Positions 16,243-24,396 of a stretch of 64,000 nucleotides of DNA are shown one piece after another. A program made the position numbers and the translations under genes. The first letter of the stretch is position 1. Each line of letters begins with the position of its first letter. The stretch is from Ruminococcus flavefaciens ND2009 (GTDB lineage Bacteria; Bacillota; Clostridia; Oscillospirales; Ruminococcaceae): assembly GCF_000621785.1 (NCBI RefSeq), contig NZ_KK211349.1, forward strand, positions 1 through 64,000, written 5' to 3'. Below the pieces are notes generated by a model that saw only the letters and a list, made by a program, of their open reading frames with translations, made no database searches and was not told the DNA's origin.

Positions 16243-18432
16243 CTATTCTTTCATTCTCAGTTCAAGCTGCTTCACGGTCTCCTCGGCAGCCTGCTCCGCA
16301 GTTTCCGTGCCGTTAAGGCATTTTTCTCCTGCGGCTTCTGCTATTTCTCTTACCGCATACTCAATGTACACAGGCTGATCAAGGCTCTTTATATAGTTGT
16401 CGAACTCCTTTACCTCGTCGTTGTCCATGCTCTTTATATCAAGCTCAACGGTGTCTTTGAGCTCGCCGTCATCGCTGTAAACGTCCAGAGATGTGGTATA
16501 ATCATATTCATCATTTCTGTTTCTGGAATACATCTTTTTCAGCGCCTTTTCATTTACGGGGAAGCCATCGTAATCGTTGCCGTTTTCCTGTGTCTTATCG
16601 TTGAGGGCATAGGCAAGGAAGTTGTATGCGTCGTCGGTGTTCTTTGCTGACTGCGTTATGCCGATATTGCAGACAGGAAGGAAGCTGCGGCTGTCCTCGC
16701 TTATACCCAGCTTGTATGACAGCTTTTTGCCCAGCACGGATTCATCAACAGAGGTAAGCATACTCATATCCCTGCTTATATCATTTACGGCTCCCGTAGC
16801 TATGACCTTATAGCCCAGCGCGCCCCAGAATCTTGCGCTGAAAGCATTTTCGGAGGTCACATCGGGGCTCCAGTAGGTGATCGATGCCTCGGTGTTATCG
16901 GCATATTCAGCATCATGTATGCGCTTGCAGCTGTCAAAGAATTCCGTCAGAGCCTCCTTGTCGGGAGAGATGCCGAAAAGCCTGTTCCACTCATACATAA
17001 GCCCTATCCTTACGGAGTCGTTTACGTCATAATAGCCCATAATTGTTTCCTTAGGATCGTACTTCTCCCTGTATTTCTCGCAGAGGTCGGCAATGTCCGC
17101 ATAGCTGTGTATCTTTTTCAGCTCGTCCTCCTCTGCACCCACGGCAGGCAGCCTGAACCTGCACGCAACGCTGCAAAGCTTTCCGTCATGGTCGTTCCAG
17201 TTGACCACATTGCTGAGCAGATCATTCTCGGGAAGCCATTCTTCGCTGTTCTCCGACAGATCTGTCAGCATATTCTTGTCAATGAGGTTCTCTATGTCAA
17301 GACCGTCCAGTATCATCAGGTCGGGAGCATTTCCCGAGAGTATCTGGGTTGTGAGCTCCTTCATGGCGTCGCTGTAGGTCATACCCTCCTTCATGCCCAC
17401 CTGAAGGTCCACCTTGACTCCCCTGTTTTCAGAGGCAAAGCCGCTGATGAGCTTTGAGACGGTGTTGTTTTTCTCAAGGGTGTAGATCTTCAGCTCCGAA
17501 GCGGCTGTGGTCTCAAGCTCGGGATCGAAGCGATAGCTGTAAATACCGCTGACAAATGCACCATAGAGCGTTCCGTCCTCTCCGCAGTACAGCGAGATCA
17601 TCTCGTCGGAGGGGTCTCCGAAGCGGCTCACAAATCCGTCTATGAGCTGCTCGATGATATTGCCGCCCATCACATAACGGTAGAGACCGTCAGAGCAGCC
17701 GATGTATATGTCATCATCATTTCCGTGGCATATATCCACAGCTATGCCGCTGGTCAGCCTTTCGTGTCTGTAGCTGCCGAGGAAATCCTTCAGAGCAGCA
17801 GGCACCTCTGTCTCCTTGCCGCTGTCAATGTCATAGAAATGGGCTCCGTCATCATCGATGTAGATAATATTGCTGCCTATGATGTCAAAGGCGGAGAATA
17901 TTCCGTTTCCGCCGGTGATCTTTTTGGTATCGCCCGTGCTTATATCCACCTCAAGTATGTCTCCCATGGTGTTACAGGCAAAAAGCCTGCCGTCCTCTGA
18001 GAACTCCGCATACATGATGTTTTCGAGACCGCTTACCTGATTTTCGGTGCCGTCAGGTGAAAGCACCCATACATTGCTGTTCATTTTCCAGTACAGATAT
18101 CCGTACTCAGATGCAGCAAATATCGTAGCAATGTCATCATTGTTGACCTCATCAAGGTCGGAAAGCACGTCCCTGAATATCCTTGTGCCGTCCTTGGAGA
18201 TGTAGCCGAGCTCGTCGGTATAGGGAAGCACAGCCCCCACCTTTCCGCCTATATCGGTAAATTCGGAAGCAGGTCCCAGATCCCCGTATGCAAATTCCAG
18301 CTTCTTTTCGGCGTATCCGCCCTTTGCTGAGAGCTTCTTTATCTGTGCAGGCTTACTGCTACTGCATGACACTGCGGAAGCCGACATGACAAGGGCTGCT
18401 ATGAATGCTGTTATCTTCATTATCTTTTTCAT
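16243..18432 (-). CDS. Solute-binding lipoprotein with N-terminal propeller-like domain
   Basis: 729 aa, nearly twice the usual 400-450. The signal peptide ends at Cys23 (SAVSC). Residues about 45-325 carry repeated short beta motifs (YLYWKMNSNVWVLSPDG, GRLFACNTMGDILEVD, IIYIDDDGAHFYD, DIYIGCSDGLYRY) typical of a beta-propeller. Residues about 330-725 are a family-1 extracellular solute-binding domain (LKIYTLEKNNTVSKLI, APDLMILDG). The start follows AAGGAGGTAACTCAAC. It heads the operon with two permeases and a membrane-fusion-like protein, opposite a two-component system. Inference: the extra domain binds polysaccharide or an envelope partner. Confidence 0.85.
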   Translation of the reverse strand: MKKIMKITAFIAALVMSASAVSCSSSKPAQIKKLSAKGGYAEKKLEFAYGDLGPASEFTDIGGKVGAVLPYTDELGYISKDGTRIFRDVLSDLDEVNNDDIATIFAASEYGYLYWKMNSNVWVLSPDGTENQVSGLENIMYAEFSEDGRLFACNTMGDILEVDISTGDTKKITGGNGIFSAFDIIGSNIIYIDDDGAHFYDIDSGKETEVPAALKDFLGSYRHERLTSGIAVDICHGNDDDIYIGCSDGLYRYVMGGNIIEQLIDGFVSRFGDPSDEMISLYCGEDGTLYGAFVSGIYSYRFDPELETTAASELKIYTLEKNNTVSKLISGFASENRGVKVDLQVGMKEGMTYSDAMKELTTQILSGNAPDLMILDGLDIENLIDKNMLTDLSENSEEWLPENDLLSNVVNWNDHDGKLCSVACRFRLPAVGAEEDELKKIHSYADIADLCEKYREKYDPKETIMGYYDVNDSVRIGLMYEWNRLFGISPDKEALTEFFDSCKRIHDAEYADNTEASITYWSPDVTSENAFSARFWGALGYKVIATGAVNDISRDMSMLTSVDESVLGKKLSYKLGISEDSRSFLPVCNIGITQSAKNTDDAYNFLAYALNDKTQENGNDYDGFPVNEKALKKMYSRNRNDEYDYTTSLDVYSDDGELKDTVELDIKSMDNDEVKEFDNYIKSLDQPVYIEYAVREIAEAAGEKCLNGTETAEQAAEETVKQLELRMKE

Positions 18433-18477
18433 GTTGAGTTACCTCCTTGTTCTATGATAATATAATATCACATCAAT

Positions 18478-18548
18478 CTCTAAATCTCCTCTAAAAAATC
18501 TCTAATTTTTCTCTAATTCTTTCCATTTGGGTATCAATGTGATATAAT
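18478..18548 (+). promoter_or_regulatory. Four 11-bp-spaced direct repeats and -10 of the two-component operon
   Basis: CTCTAA occurs at 18478, 18489, 18500 and 18511, exactly 11 bases apart, each followed by an A/T-rich half. Next come a weak -35 (TTTCCA, 18520-18525), 17 bases, and TATAAT (18543-18548). OmpR/PhoB-family regulators bind 11-bp direct repeats that abut or replace a weak -35. The block also lies about 45 bases upstream of the divergent solute-binding gene. Likely an autoregulatory site. Confidence 0.7.
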
Positions 18549-18578
18549 AGTCATAAGAAAACCGAAAGGACAGTTTTT

Positions 18579-19256
18579 ATGCGTATACTTATTATAGAGG
18601 ACGACAGGGAGCAGTGTACGCTCCTTCAGTTCAGACTTGAAAAGGAGGGCTATTCCTCTGATATATGCTTTGACGGTGCCGACGCGGACTACTACCTCAG
18701 CAGCAACGCCTATGACCTTGTGCTGCTGGACTGTATGCTCCCCCACAAGGACGGTCTCACTATCCTAAGCGAAATGCGCAGCAGCGGCAATACTACTCCC
18801 GTTATCATGCTCACCGCTCTCGGGGAGCTCAGCGACAGGATCTCGGGACTTGACAGCGGCGCCGATGACTACATCGTAAAGCCCTATGAGTTCGGGGAGC
18901 TTATGGCGAGGATACGCTGCCGCCTCCGCAGACACTCGGGCATAGAGAGCCTGAGCAGGCTGAAAGCAGGAGACGTTGAGTACTCCGCTGAGGAAAAGGT
19001 GCTGACGGGGCCAAATGACAGCTGCACCCTCTCCAACAAGGAGAGCGAGCTCATGGAGCTCTTCCTGCGCAATCCCGACCAGACCCTCTCACGCTCCACC
19101 ATACTCTCAAGGATATGGGGCGCGGACTACGAGATAGAGGGCGGAAACCTTGACAACTACATCTACTTCGTCCGCAGAAGGCTCAGAAAGGTGGGCAGCA
19201 GCCTTGCCATCAGGACCGTTCACGGCATAGGCTACCGCCTTTCCACGGAGGGCTGA
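18579..19256 (+). CDS. OmpR-family response regulator
   Basis: 225 aa. The receiver domain (1-115) has the phospho-acceptor Asp51 (LLDCMLP), acidic pair ED at 7-8 and Lys in VKPYEFGEL. The winged-helix output domain (about 125-222) has the expected IWGADYEIEGGNLDNYIYFVRRRLR recognition region. It is followed after 2 bases by its histidine kinase. The divergent sugar ABC operon and the 11-bp repeat block suggest that it controls that operon and itself. Confidence 0.93.
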   Translation: MRILIIEDDREQCTLLQFRLEKEGYSSDICFDGADADYYLSSNAYDLVLLDCMLPHKDGLTILSEMRSSGNTTPVIMLTALGELSDRISGLDSGADDYIVKPYEFGELMARIRCRLRRHSGIESLSRLKAGDVEYSAEEKVLTGPNDSCTLSNKESELMELFLRNPDQTLSRSTILSRIWGADYEIEGGNLDNYIYFVRRRLRKVGSSLAIRTVHGIGYRLSTEG

Positions 19257-19258
19257 CC

Positions 19259-20533
19259 ATGTTCAGAAAGGTACATATAAGGCTTACTCTGCTGTTCACG
19301 GCGGTGTGCGCTCTGGTCATAGTAATAATGTCGGGGCTGTATCTCTACCTGAGCAGACAGAATATCCGTGAGAACAGTCTCATGACCTTCCGCACGGATA
19401 TGGCGTCTTTCAGCGCTTCACTGTCGGACAGGCACGTTGTCACCCAGAGCTGGCTAAGTTCGGTAAGGAGCAACTATAACTACAGCTTTTTCATCTATGA
19501 CAACGAAAAGCCCACCCGGTTCACCGCCCTGACTGCCAATGAGGAAAGGGAAAGCCTCATAAATGATATTCGTCAGCACTTTTCCGACGAGATAAGGCAG
19601 CTCCGCTATACAGGCTCTGTCAGCCACAAGGAAATGACCTACAAAAGGAACGGCAGGGAATACTATGTGGGTATCATCTGTATCAGCGGCGAAAAGGGCT
19701 ACACGGAGCTCTACGCGGCAGACTCCCTTGACGCAGAAAAGGAGCAGTTCCGCTCTCTGCTGCGCAACTTCATTATTATAATACTGCTTACTGTTGCAGC
19801 CCTTTTCGTTTTTGCCTTTATGTTCACAAGAAGGCTGCTTCTGCCCATAAAGAAGAACCACGAGCAGCAGGCGCACTTCATCGCGGCGGCTTCCCATGAG
19901 ATACGCAATCCCGTGAATACCATAATCTCCGCCCTTGATGCCATGGACAGCTCCGAGGGGGCACAGCAGAAGGAGTTCGCGGACATCGCCCGCAAGGAGG
20001 GCAAGCGTCTCACTCTCCTCACAGAGGACCTGCTCACCCTTGCAAGGTCAGACAACGGCAGCTTCGCACCGAGAACTGCGCCCACAGAGCTGGATACGCT
20101 GGTGCTGGACTGCTATGAAGCCTTTATCGCTCCCGCAAAGGAGAAGAACATCACCATGAATATAAGCCTGCCCGACGAAAACGTCCCCAAGGCAGACGTG
20201 GACGGTGAGCGCATAAAGCAGGTAATATCCGTTATTCTCAGCAACGCCGTCAGCTATACTCCCGAGGGCGGAAGGATAGAGATAGCCTATACCGCTGACC
20301 GCTCATGGCACAGGATAAGGATCTCCGACAGCGGCGGCGGAATCTCCGACGAGGACAAGGAGCATATTTTCGAGCGTTTTTACCGCGCCGACCGCTCCCG
20401 TGAGGACCGCTCCCACTTTGGTCTGGGACTTGCCATAGCCAAGGAGATAACCGACCTTCACCACGGCACCCTCACCGCCGAGGACAGCCCCCTGGGCGGC
20501 GCATCCTTTGTGATATGTCTCCCCGTTATATAA
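19259..20533 (+). CDS. Membrane sensor histidine kinase
   Basis: 424 aa. Two membrane helices (about 9-30 and 170-190) enclose a 140-residue extracytoplasmic sensor. After a short linker come HisKA with His213 (SHEIRNP), an N box (ISVILSNAVSYTPEGG), and G boxes (ISDSGGGISDEDKEHIFERFYR, GLGLAIAKE). No clear HAMP domain is seen. It pairs with the OmpR-type regulator. The MITE-like element begins three bases after its stop codon. Confidence 0.93.
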   Translation: MFRKVHIRLTLLFTAVCALVIVIMSGLYLYLSRQNIRENSLMTFRTDMASFSASLSDRHVVTQSWLSSVRSNYNYSFFIYDNEKPTRFTALTANEERESLINDIRQHFSDEIRQLRYTGSVSHKEMTYKRNGREYYVGIICISGEKGYTELYAADSLDAEKEQFRSLLRNFIIIILLTVAALFVFAFMFTRRLLLPIKKNHEQQAHFIAAASHEIRNPVNTIISALDAMDSSEGAQQKEFADIARKEGKRLTLLTEDLLTLARSDNGSFAPRTAPTELDTLVLDCYEAFIAPAKEKNITMNISLPDENVPKADVDGERIKQVISVILSNAVSYTPEGGRIEIAYTADRSWHRIRISDSGGGISDEDKEHIFERFYRADRSREDRSHFGLGLAIAKEITDLHHGTLTAEDSPLGGASFVICLPVI

Positions 20534-20535
20534 AG

Positions 20536-20689
20536 ATAAATCATAATTTTGCGGAGCAAAATTATGATTTGAGTAAGTAGTAAGTAGAAAGTAGTGAGTA
20601 GAAGACGATACACTGAATAATACTACTCTCTACTTACTACTCTCTACTCACTCATAATTTAACACCTGCGGTGTTAAATTATGATTTAT
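20536..20689. mobile_element. MITE-like element, copy A
   Basis: 154 bases bounded by a 14-bp perfect terminal inverted repeat (ATAAATCATAATTT at 20536-20549, its complement at 20676-20689). Internal parts are a palindrome around GCGGAGC, a run of heptads of the form AGTARGT, a central unpaired core, and the complementary heptad run, so the whole can fold into a long hairpin. No ORF. Bases 20536-20661 match 33155-33280 in reverse complement with a single mismatch. Confidence 0.75.
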
Positions 20690-20704
20690 ATAATCTTCCT
20701 ATCT

Positions 20705-20740
20705 GAAAAACAGAAAAGCTCCGCAAAAATGCGAAGCTTT
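20705..20740 (-). terminator. Probable terminator of the glycosyltransferase gene
   Basis: AAAGCTcCGC (20715-20724) pairs with GCGaAGCTTT (20731-20740) with one mismatch. On the minus strand it is followed by a TCTGTTTTTC tract. It lies about 100 bases past the stop at 20841. Confidence 0.55.
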
Positions 20741-20840
20741 CGGAAGGAATATCAAAGCCCAAGGATATTTCCCCAAGCCTTTTATCAATATATTGCTGCC
20801 CCTTGTTACAGGGAAGGGACAAGGCGCAGCATAGCGGATA

Positions 20841-21791
20841 TCAAGCAAATGAAGGCTTTCTTGCCGAGCGCTCAAGGTGCTTATAGACCTCGATCCAGAT
20901 GTTTTTGCCGGGCTCTGCCTTACGGATACGCTCCCTGCGGACAGGATCAAAGAAGCTCTTGAACTCTGCCAGCTCGTCAAGGAAGCTATCGTTATATTTC
21001 CTGAGCATTATGTCAAGGTTGCTCTTCCATTCACTGTAGCGCTTGCTGTCGAATTTCTCCTTCTCATAGAGGCGGAGAACCGCTACCTGCGGATTATAAA
21101 CTATATCCACGCCGTTTTTCATCATGCGGTATCCGAACTCCCAGTCCTCTACCTCCTGACCGCGGAAATTCTCGTCAATACCGCCGAACTGCCTGATACA
21201 CTCCATGGGTATGGAGAGGTTTGAGGTCTGGGTGAATATCATCTTATACTTTACCTTCTCAAAATCATAGCGGTAGGGCTCAAGCATTTTGAGGCGTATA
21301 TCCTTGATATAGTAATAGCTCTTGTGCTTGTCCAGTCCGTAGGTCTCGGGCTCTGTGAGCCAGTAGCGTATGCCGTTCCTGAGTATCTCGCGGTTCTCAA
21401 AGAACACCTCATCGTTGTCCTCAAACACCTGCTTGGTGAGACCGAACTGCATAACGGGCTTGCCGTGCTTCTTATAGGCTTCATAGTGCCCCGCAACGAA
21501 GTCTCGCGGAGCGATCTCATCACCGTTGAGGAAGATGAGAAGCTCACCTGAGGCGCGTCTGATCCCCTGATTTTTAGCCTGTCCCTCTTTTGCGCCTGCA
21601 ATAGTGAAACAGCGGACCCTTACACTTGAGGGGTGTTCCGAGATATAATCGGAAAGGTTATCACTCTCACCGTAATTTACGAAGATAAGCTCATACTCAT
21701 CATGTGGGAAGTCCTGGTGTTCAAGCGAGTGGTACAATCTTACCGCTCTCTCAGTTGAGCGGCAATATGATACTATTATGCTGCATTTCAT
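20841..21791 (-). CDS. Glycosyltransferase family 2 (GT-A fold)
   Basis: 316 aa from ATG 21791, preceded by ACAGGAGAAATAATA. The N-terminal Rossmann-like region (CSIIVSYCRSTERAVRLYHSL) and an acidic sugar-nucleotide/metal region (LLIFLNGDEIAPRDF) are typical of GT2. A later EVEDWEFGYRM supplies the usual ED catalytic-base motif. No membrane segment. The acceptor is unknown. It transcribes away from the adjacent agr-like genes, so a functional link is not evident. Confidence 0.85.
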   Translation of the reverse strand: MKCSIIVSYCRSTERAVRLYHSLEHQDFPHDEYELIFVNYGESDNLSDYISEHPSSVRVRCFTIAGAKEGQAKNQGIRRASGELLIFLNGDEIAPRDFVAGHYEAYKKHGKPVMQFGLTKQVFEDNDEVFFENREILRNGIRYWLTEPETYGLDKHKSYYYIKDIRLKMLEPYRYDFEKVKYKMIFTQTSNLSIPMECIRQFGGIDENFRGQEVEDWEFGYRMMKNGVDIVYNPQVAVLRLYEKEKFDSKRYSEWKSNLDIMLRKYNDSFLDELAEFKSFFDPVRRERIRKAEPGKNIWIEVYKHLERSARKPSFA

Positions 21792-21950
21792 TATTATTTC
21801 TCCTGTACATCCTTTATTATGTTTTGACGGTATCCCCATACCGACTGATCCCCTGCTGTGAAAAGCAGAATAATTATATAACACAACTAAGTAAGATTAT
21901 AGCGCAAAACCGTTATAAATTTCAAGCGAAATGCGCCAAGTGTAATTTTT

Positions 21951-21965
21951 GTGCGTGAAATGCAC
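21951..21965. promoter_or_regulatory. Candidate LytTR-regulator binding site upstream of the agr regulator gene
   Basis: GTGCGTGAAATGCAC contains the reverse complement of GTGCATTTCACGC, the 13-mer that also occurs at 24181-24193 before agrB. A degenerate neighbour (AGCGAAATG) lies at 21925-21933. Sharing of the motif between the two agr promoters suggests control by the LytTR regulator encoded here. Confidence 0.5.
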
Positions 21966-22016
21966 TGTTTTGTTCATGAAAAATTCATTTTTCTCTTAAA
22001 ACCTGCCCTTAAATGA

Positions 22017-22045
22017 TTGACAAAATATATTTTTTATAGTATAAT
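22017..22045 (+). promoter_or_regulatory. Sigma-A promoter of the agr-like regulator/kinase operon
   Basis: TTGACA (22017-22022), 17 bases, TATAAT (22040-22045): consensus at every position. The start codon is about 95 bases downstream, suggesting constitutive expression of regulator and kinase. Confidence 0.85.
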
Positions 22046-22139
22046 TAATCCGTTATATGTTTTGCACGAAGTGACCGTTTTGCGTTGATTAGTCAGATTT
22101 TTAAACATCAGCGCGCTGGATAAAAGGAGGATAAACATA

Positions 22140-22847
22140 TTGAATATCGCCATTTGCGATGATGAAGAAAAATTTTTAATCAAAATAAAAGAGGACATCT
22201 CCTCTCTCCAGTCCTATGACAATGAATTCTCCTTTGACGAATTCAGAACGGGCAGAGAGCTCCTTGCGGAATTTTCTGAGGACAAATATGCTATTATTGT
22301 CCTGGATATTGAAATGCCGGGGCTCAACGGTCTTGAAACTGCGGAATTTATCAGGAAAATTGACGAAAAGGTAATTATCATATTCCTGACGAGCTATGAG
22401 AAATTCGCCTGCCAGGGCTATGCGGTGAGAGCCTTCAGATATATCCTCAAAAACCAGCCCCGCTCTATTTATATGAAGCAGCTGGACGACGCGGTCAGGG
22501 AGTATTACCGCAATACCCGCTATATCATCGCATCGGACGGTGACAAGGACGAAAAGATACCTACCGATGATATTCTCTATATCGAGGTGTTCTCACATAA
22601 GCTCCTTATTCATACGAAAAACGGGAATTACTTCACAAAGGGCACCCTCTCGGAGCTTGAAGCCCAGCTGTCAGACCTGCTTTTCGCACGCCTTGACAAG
22701 AGCACCCTCGCCAACATCGCCAATATCGACTATATCCGCAAAAATCAGGTGATACTCACCAGCGGTGACACACTATTTGCAAGCAGAAATCATATCAAGA
22801 ATATAAAACAGTGCTTTATGGACTACAGCAGGAGCAGGTGGAGCTGA
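22140..22847 (+). CDS. LytTR-family response regulator, AgrA-like
   Basis: 235 aa from a TTG start, chosen because AAGGAGG lies 9 bases upstream and the N-terminus then reads MNIAICDDEE. Receiver domain 1-125 with Asp56 (VLDIEMPGLNG). LytTR DNA-binding domain about 140-235 (ILYIEVFSHKLLIHTKNG, FARLDKSTLANIANIDYI). Its stop overlaps the kinase start (TGATG). AgrA-type regulators bind paired direct repeats next to the target -35, and such a pair is present in front of agrB. Confidence 0.9.
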   Translation: MNIAICDDEEKFLIKIKEDISSLQSYDNEFSFDEFRTGRELLAEFSEDKYAIIVLDIEMPGLNGLETAEFIRKIDEKVIIIFLTSYEKFACQGYAVRAFRYILKNQPRSIYMKQLDDAVREYYRNTRYIIASDGDKDEKIPTDDILYIEVFSHKLLIHTKNGNYFTKGTLSELEAQLSDLLFARLDKSTLANIANIDYIRKNQVILTSGDTLFASRNHIKNIKQCFMDYSRSRWS

Positions 22848-24121
22848 TGTTTACTTCAGAAAACATTATAGAAACCGTAAATTGCGCCCTTGAGGCGTGT
22901 ATAACTATTTTTTACCTTTATCAGATAATGAAGGAGCAGTGCCGGTATTCCCCGAAGCTCCTTGTTGTCCCCGCCGTCATGATGTTCGGCGTTATCGAAG
23001 CCGTCACTGTCACCCACTTGAACCCCTGGTTCAAGCTGGTATTCATGTTCGGGGCGATGATGCTCATTTCCGTGACTATGTTCGAGAGCAAGATACGAAG
23101 TATCATCTTCTACTGTCTGATGTTCATTGTCGTCATACTTGCCTCAGAGATAATCCCTATGGGAGCTATAACGCTGCTCAATCTGGGAACTCCCGAAACA
23201 CAGCTTACCTCGGGCATGGGCAGATATATCGGCATGGCTTGCTCAAAGCTGTTCTGCTTCTGGATATGTATATATATCGCGGAATACCTCAGACCCAAGC
23301 AGCGAGAGCTGCCCTTCAAAAACTGGCTTCTCATAATCTTCGTGCCGCTGCTGAGCCTGATAATCCTCAACGGTATTTTCGTATCACACGCTATTTCCCC
23401 GAGAAGGACTATCATTTATCTTCTCTCCGTGGCAGGGATATTCCTGCTGAATATACTTGTATTCGACTTTTTCGATACCTACTCCAACACTATCAAGCTC
23501 CAGCTCATGGAGCAGCGGCTCAAGTCCGAGGAGGAGAACTACAGGCTCATCGAAAACAAATATATAGAGATACGCCAGCTCAAGCACGACATCAGTAATC
23601 AGCTTGCGGCGGCTAAGAGAATGTTCCGACAGGGCTCGGGTCCCGAGGCTGTTGTACATCTGGACAGACTCTATTCAAAGGTCAATGAAGCCAGCGGAGT
23701 CTGCTATACAGGCATTTCCGCTATTGACGCCATAGTTAATATGAAATGGGGACAGTCCCTCGAAAAGGGTATCCCCTTCTCCTGCAAGGTCATGGTGACA
23801 GAACAGATGGAGACCGATGAGCTCCTCCTTTGCAGGATAATCGCAAATCTGCTGGATAACGCCATTGAGGGCACCCAGCGCTCTCAGTCAGAGGACAAAT
23901 ACGTGTATATCTCAATAATACAGAATAACAAAAAGCTGAGGATATGCGTTATGAACCCCTCCGACGAGGTGGACGCCGATAACCTGACCACAAAGAAAGA
24001 AGGATACGGTCACGGTATCGGAGTAAACAGCGTCCGCGAAGCCGTCAAACAGCTTGACGGTATCCTTTCCTTTAAATGGGAAAAGGGTATCTTCACAGCG
24101 GACATTATGATAGCATATTGA
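22847..24121 (+). CDS. GHKL sensor histidine kinase, AgrC-like
   Basis: 424 aa from ATG 22847, which overlaps the regulator stop. Six or seven hydrophobic helices fill residues 1-205 (the peptide-sensing part in AgrC). A helical linker (215-240) is followed by the phospho-acceptor His247 in RQLKHDISNQ and a GHKL ATPase with the N box NLLDNAIEG and a late GHGIGVNSVREAV. It lies in an operon with the LytTR regulator and upstream of agrB/agrD, so the ligand is probably the AgrD-derived peptide. Confidence 0.9.
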   Translation: MFTSENIIETVNCALEACITIFYLYQIMKEQCRYSPKLLVVPAVMMFGVIEAVTVTHLNPWFKLVFMFGAMMLISVTMFESKIRSIIFYCLMFIVVILASEIIPMGAITLLNLGTPETQLTSGMGRYIGMACSKLFCFWICIYIAEYLRPKQRELPFKNWLLIIFVPLLSLIILNGIFVSHAISPRRTIIYLLSVAGIFLLNILVFDFFDTYSNTIKLQLMEQRLKSEEENYRLIENKYIEIRQLKHDISNQLAAAKRMFRQGSGPEAVVHLDRLYSKVNEASGVCYTGISAIDAIVNMKWGQSLEKGIPFSCKVMVTEQMETDELLLCRIIANLLDNAIEGTQRSQSEDKYVYISIIQNNKKLRICVMNPSDEVDADNLTTKKEGYGHGIGVNSVREAVKQLDGILSFKWEKGIFTADIMIAY

Positions 24122-24124
24122 GAT

Positions 24125-24147
24125 AAGTGCCGTAAGGCATTTATTTC
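24125..24147 (+). terminator. Weak terminator between kinase and agrB
   Basis: AAGTGCC and GGCATTT form a 7-bp stem (one G-U pair) around GTAA, followed by ATTTCTG. With the separate promoter at 24221-24249 it suggests that agrBD is its own transcription unit. Confidence 0.5.
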
Positions 24148-24183
24148 TGCTCATAGTATTAACAAACTATGAACAAATATGTG

Positions 24184-24214
24184 CATTTCACGCTGAAAAC
24201 TTACATTTCACGCT
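24184..24214 (+). promoter_or_regulatory. Paired direct repeats, likely LytTR regulator operator for agrBD
   Basis: CATTTCACGCT occurs at 24184-24194 and again at 24204-24214, a 20-base period of about two helical turns. The second copy ends 6 bases before the -35. This is the layout of AgrA/LytTR activation sites. Confidence 0.7.
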
Positions 24215-24220
24215 AAGTTC

Positions 24221-24249
24221 TTGATTTTCTGATTTTAAAGAGGTATGAT
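24221..24249 (+). promoter_or_regulatory. Promoter of agrBD
   Basis: TTGATT (24221-24226), 17 bases, TATGAT (24244-24249). Both hexamers are slightly off consensus, as expected for an activated promoter. Transcription from about 24256 gives a 140-base leader before the agrB GTG. Confidence 0.75.
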
Positions 24250-24307
24250 ATAAGATAGTCTGTTCCGTCTGTAAACAGACAAATATCCACGGCTTTGCCG
24301 TGGATAA

Positions 24308-24396
24308 CTCCGCTTAAATGGGCTTTTGTCCCCTGCGGAGGCTCCTTTTCATCACGCAGAGTCGGAACTTACCCCCCGTACCGAAAAGGAGTCTCC
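24308..24396 (+). promoter_or_regulatory. Leader hairpin that covers the agrB Shine-Dalgarno
   Basis: Bases 24337-24350 (GGAGGCTCCTTTTC) pair over 14 bp, one of them G-U, with 24383-24396 (GAAAAGGAGTCTCC), ending exactly at the GTG start. The stem buries the Shine-Dalgarno AAAGGAG. An alternative stem CTCCGC/GCGGAG (24308-24313 with 24335-24340) shares four bases with it. This could be a translational switch or simply a stable stem unwound by ribosomes. Confidence 0.6.
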
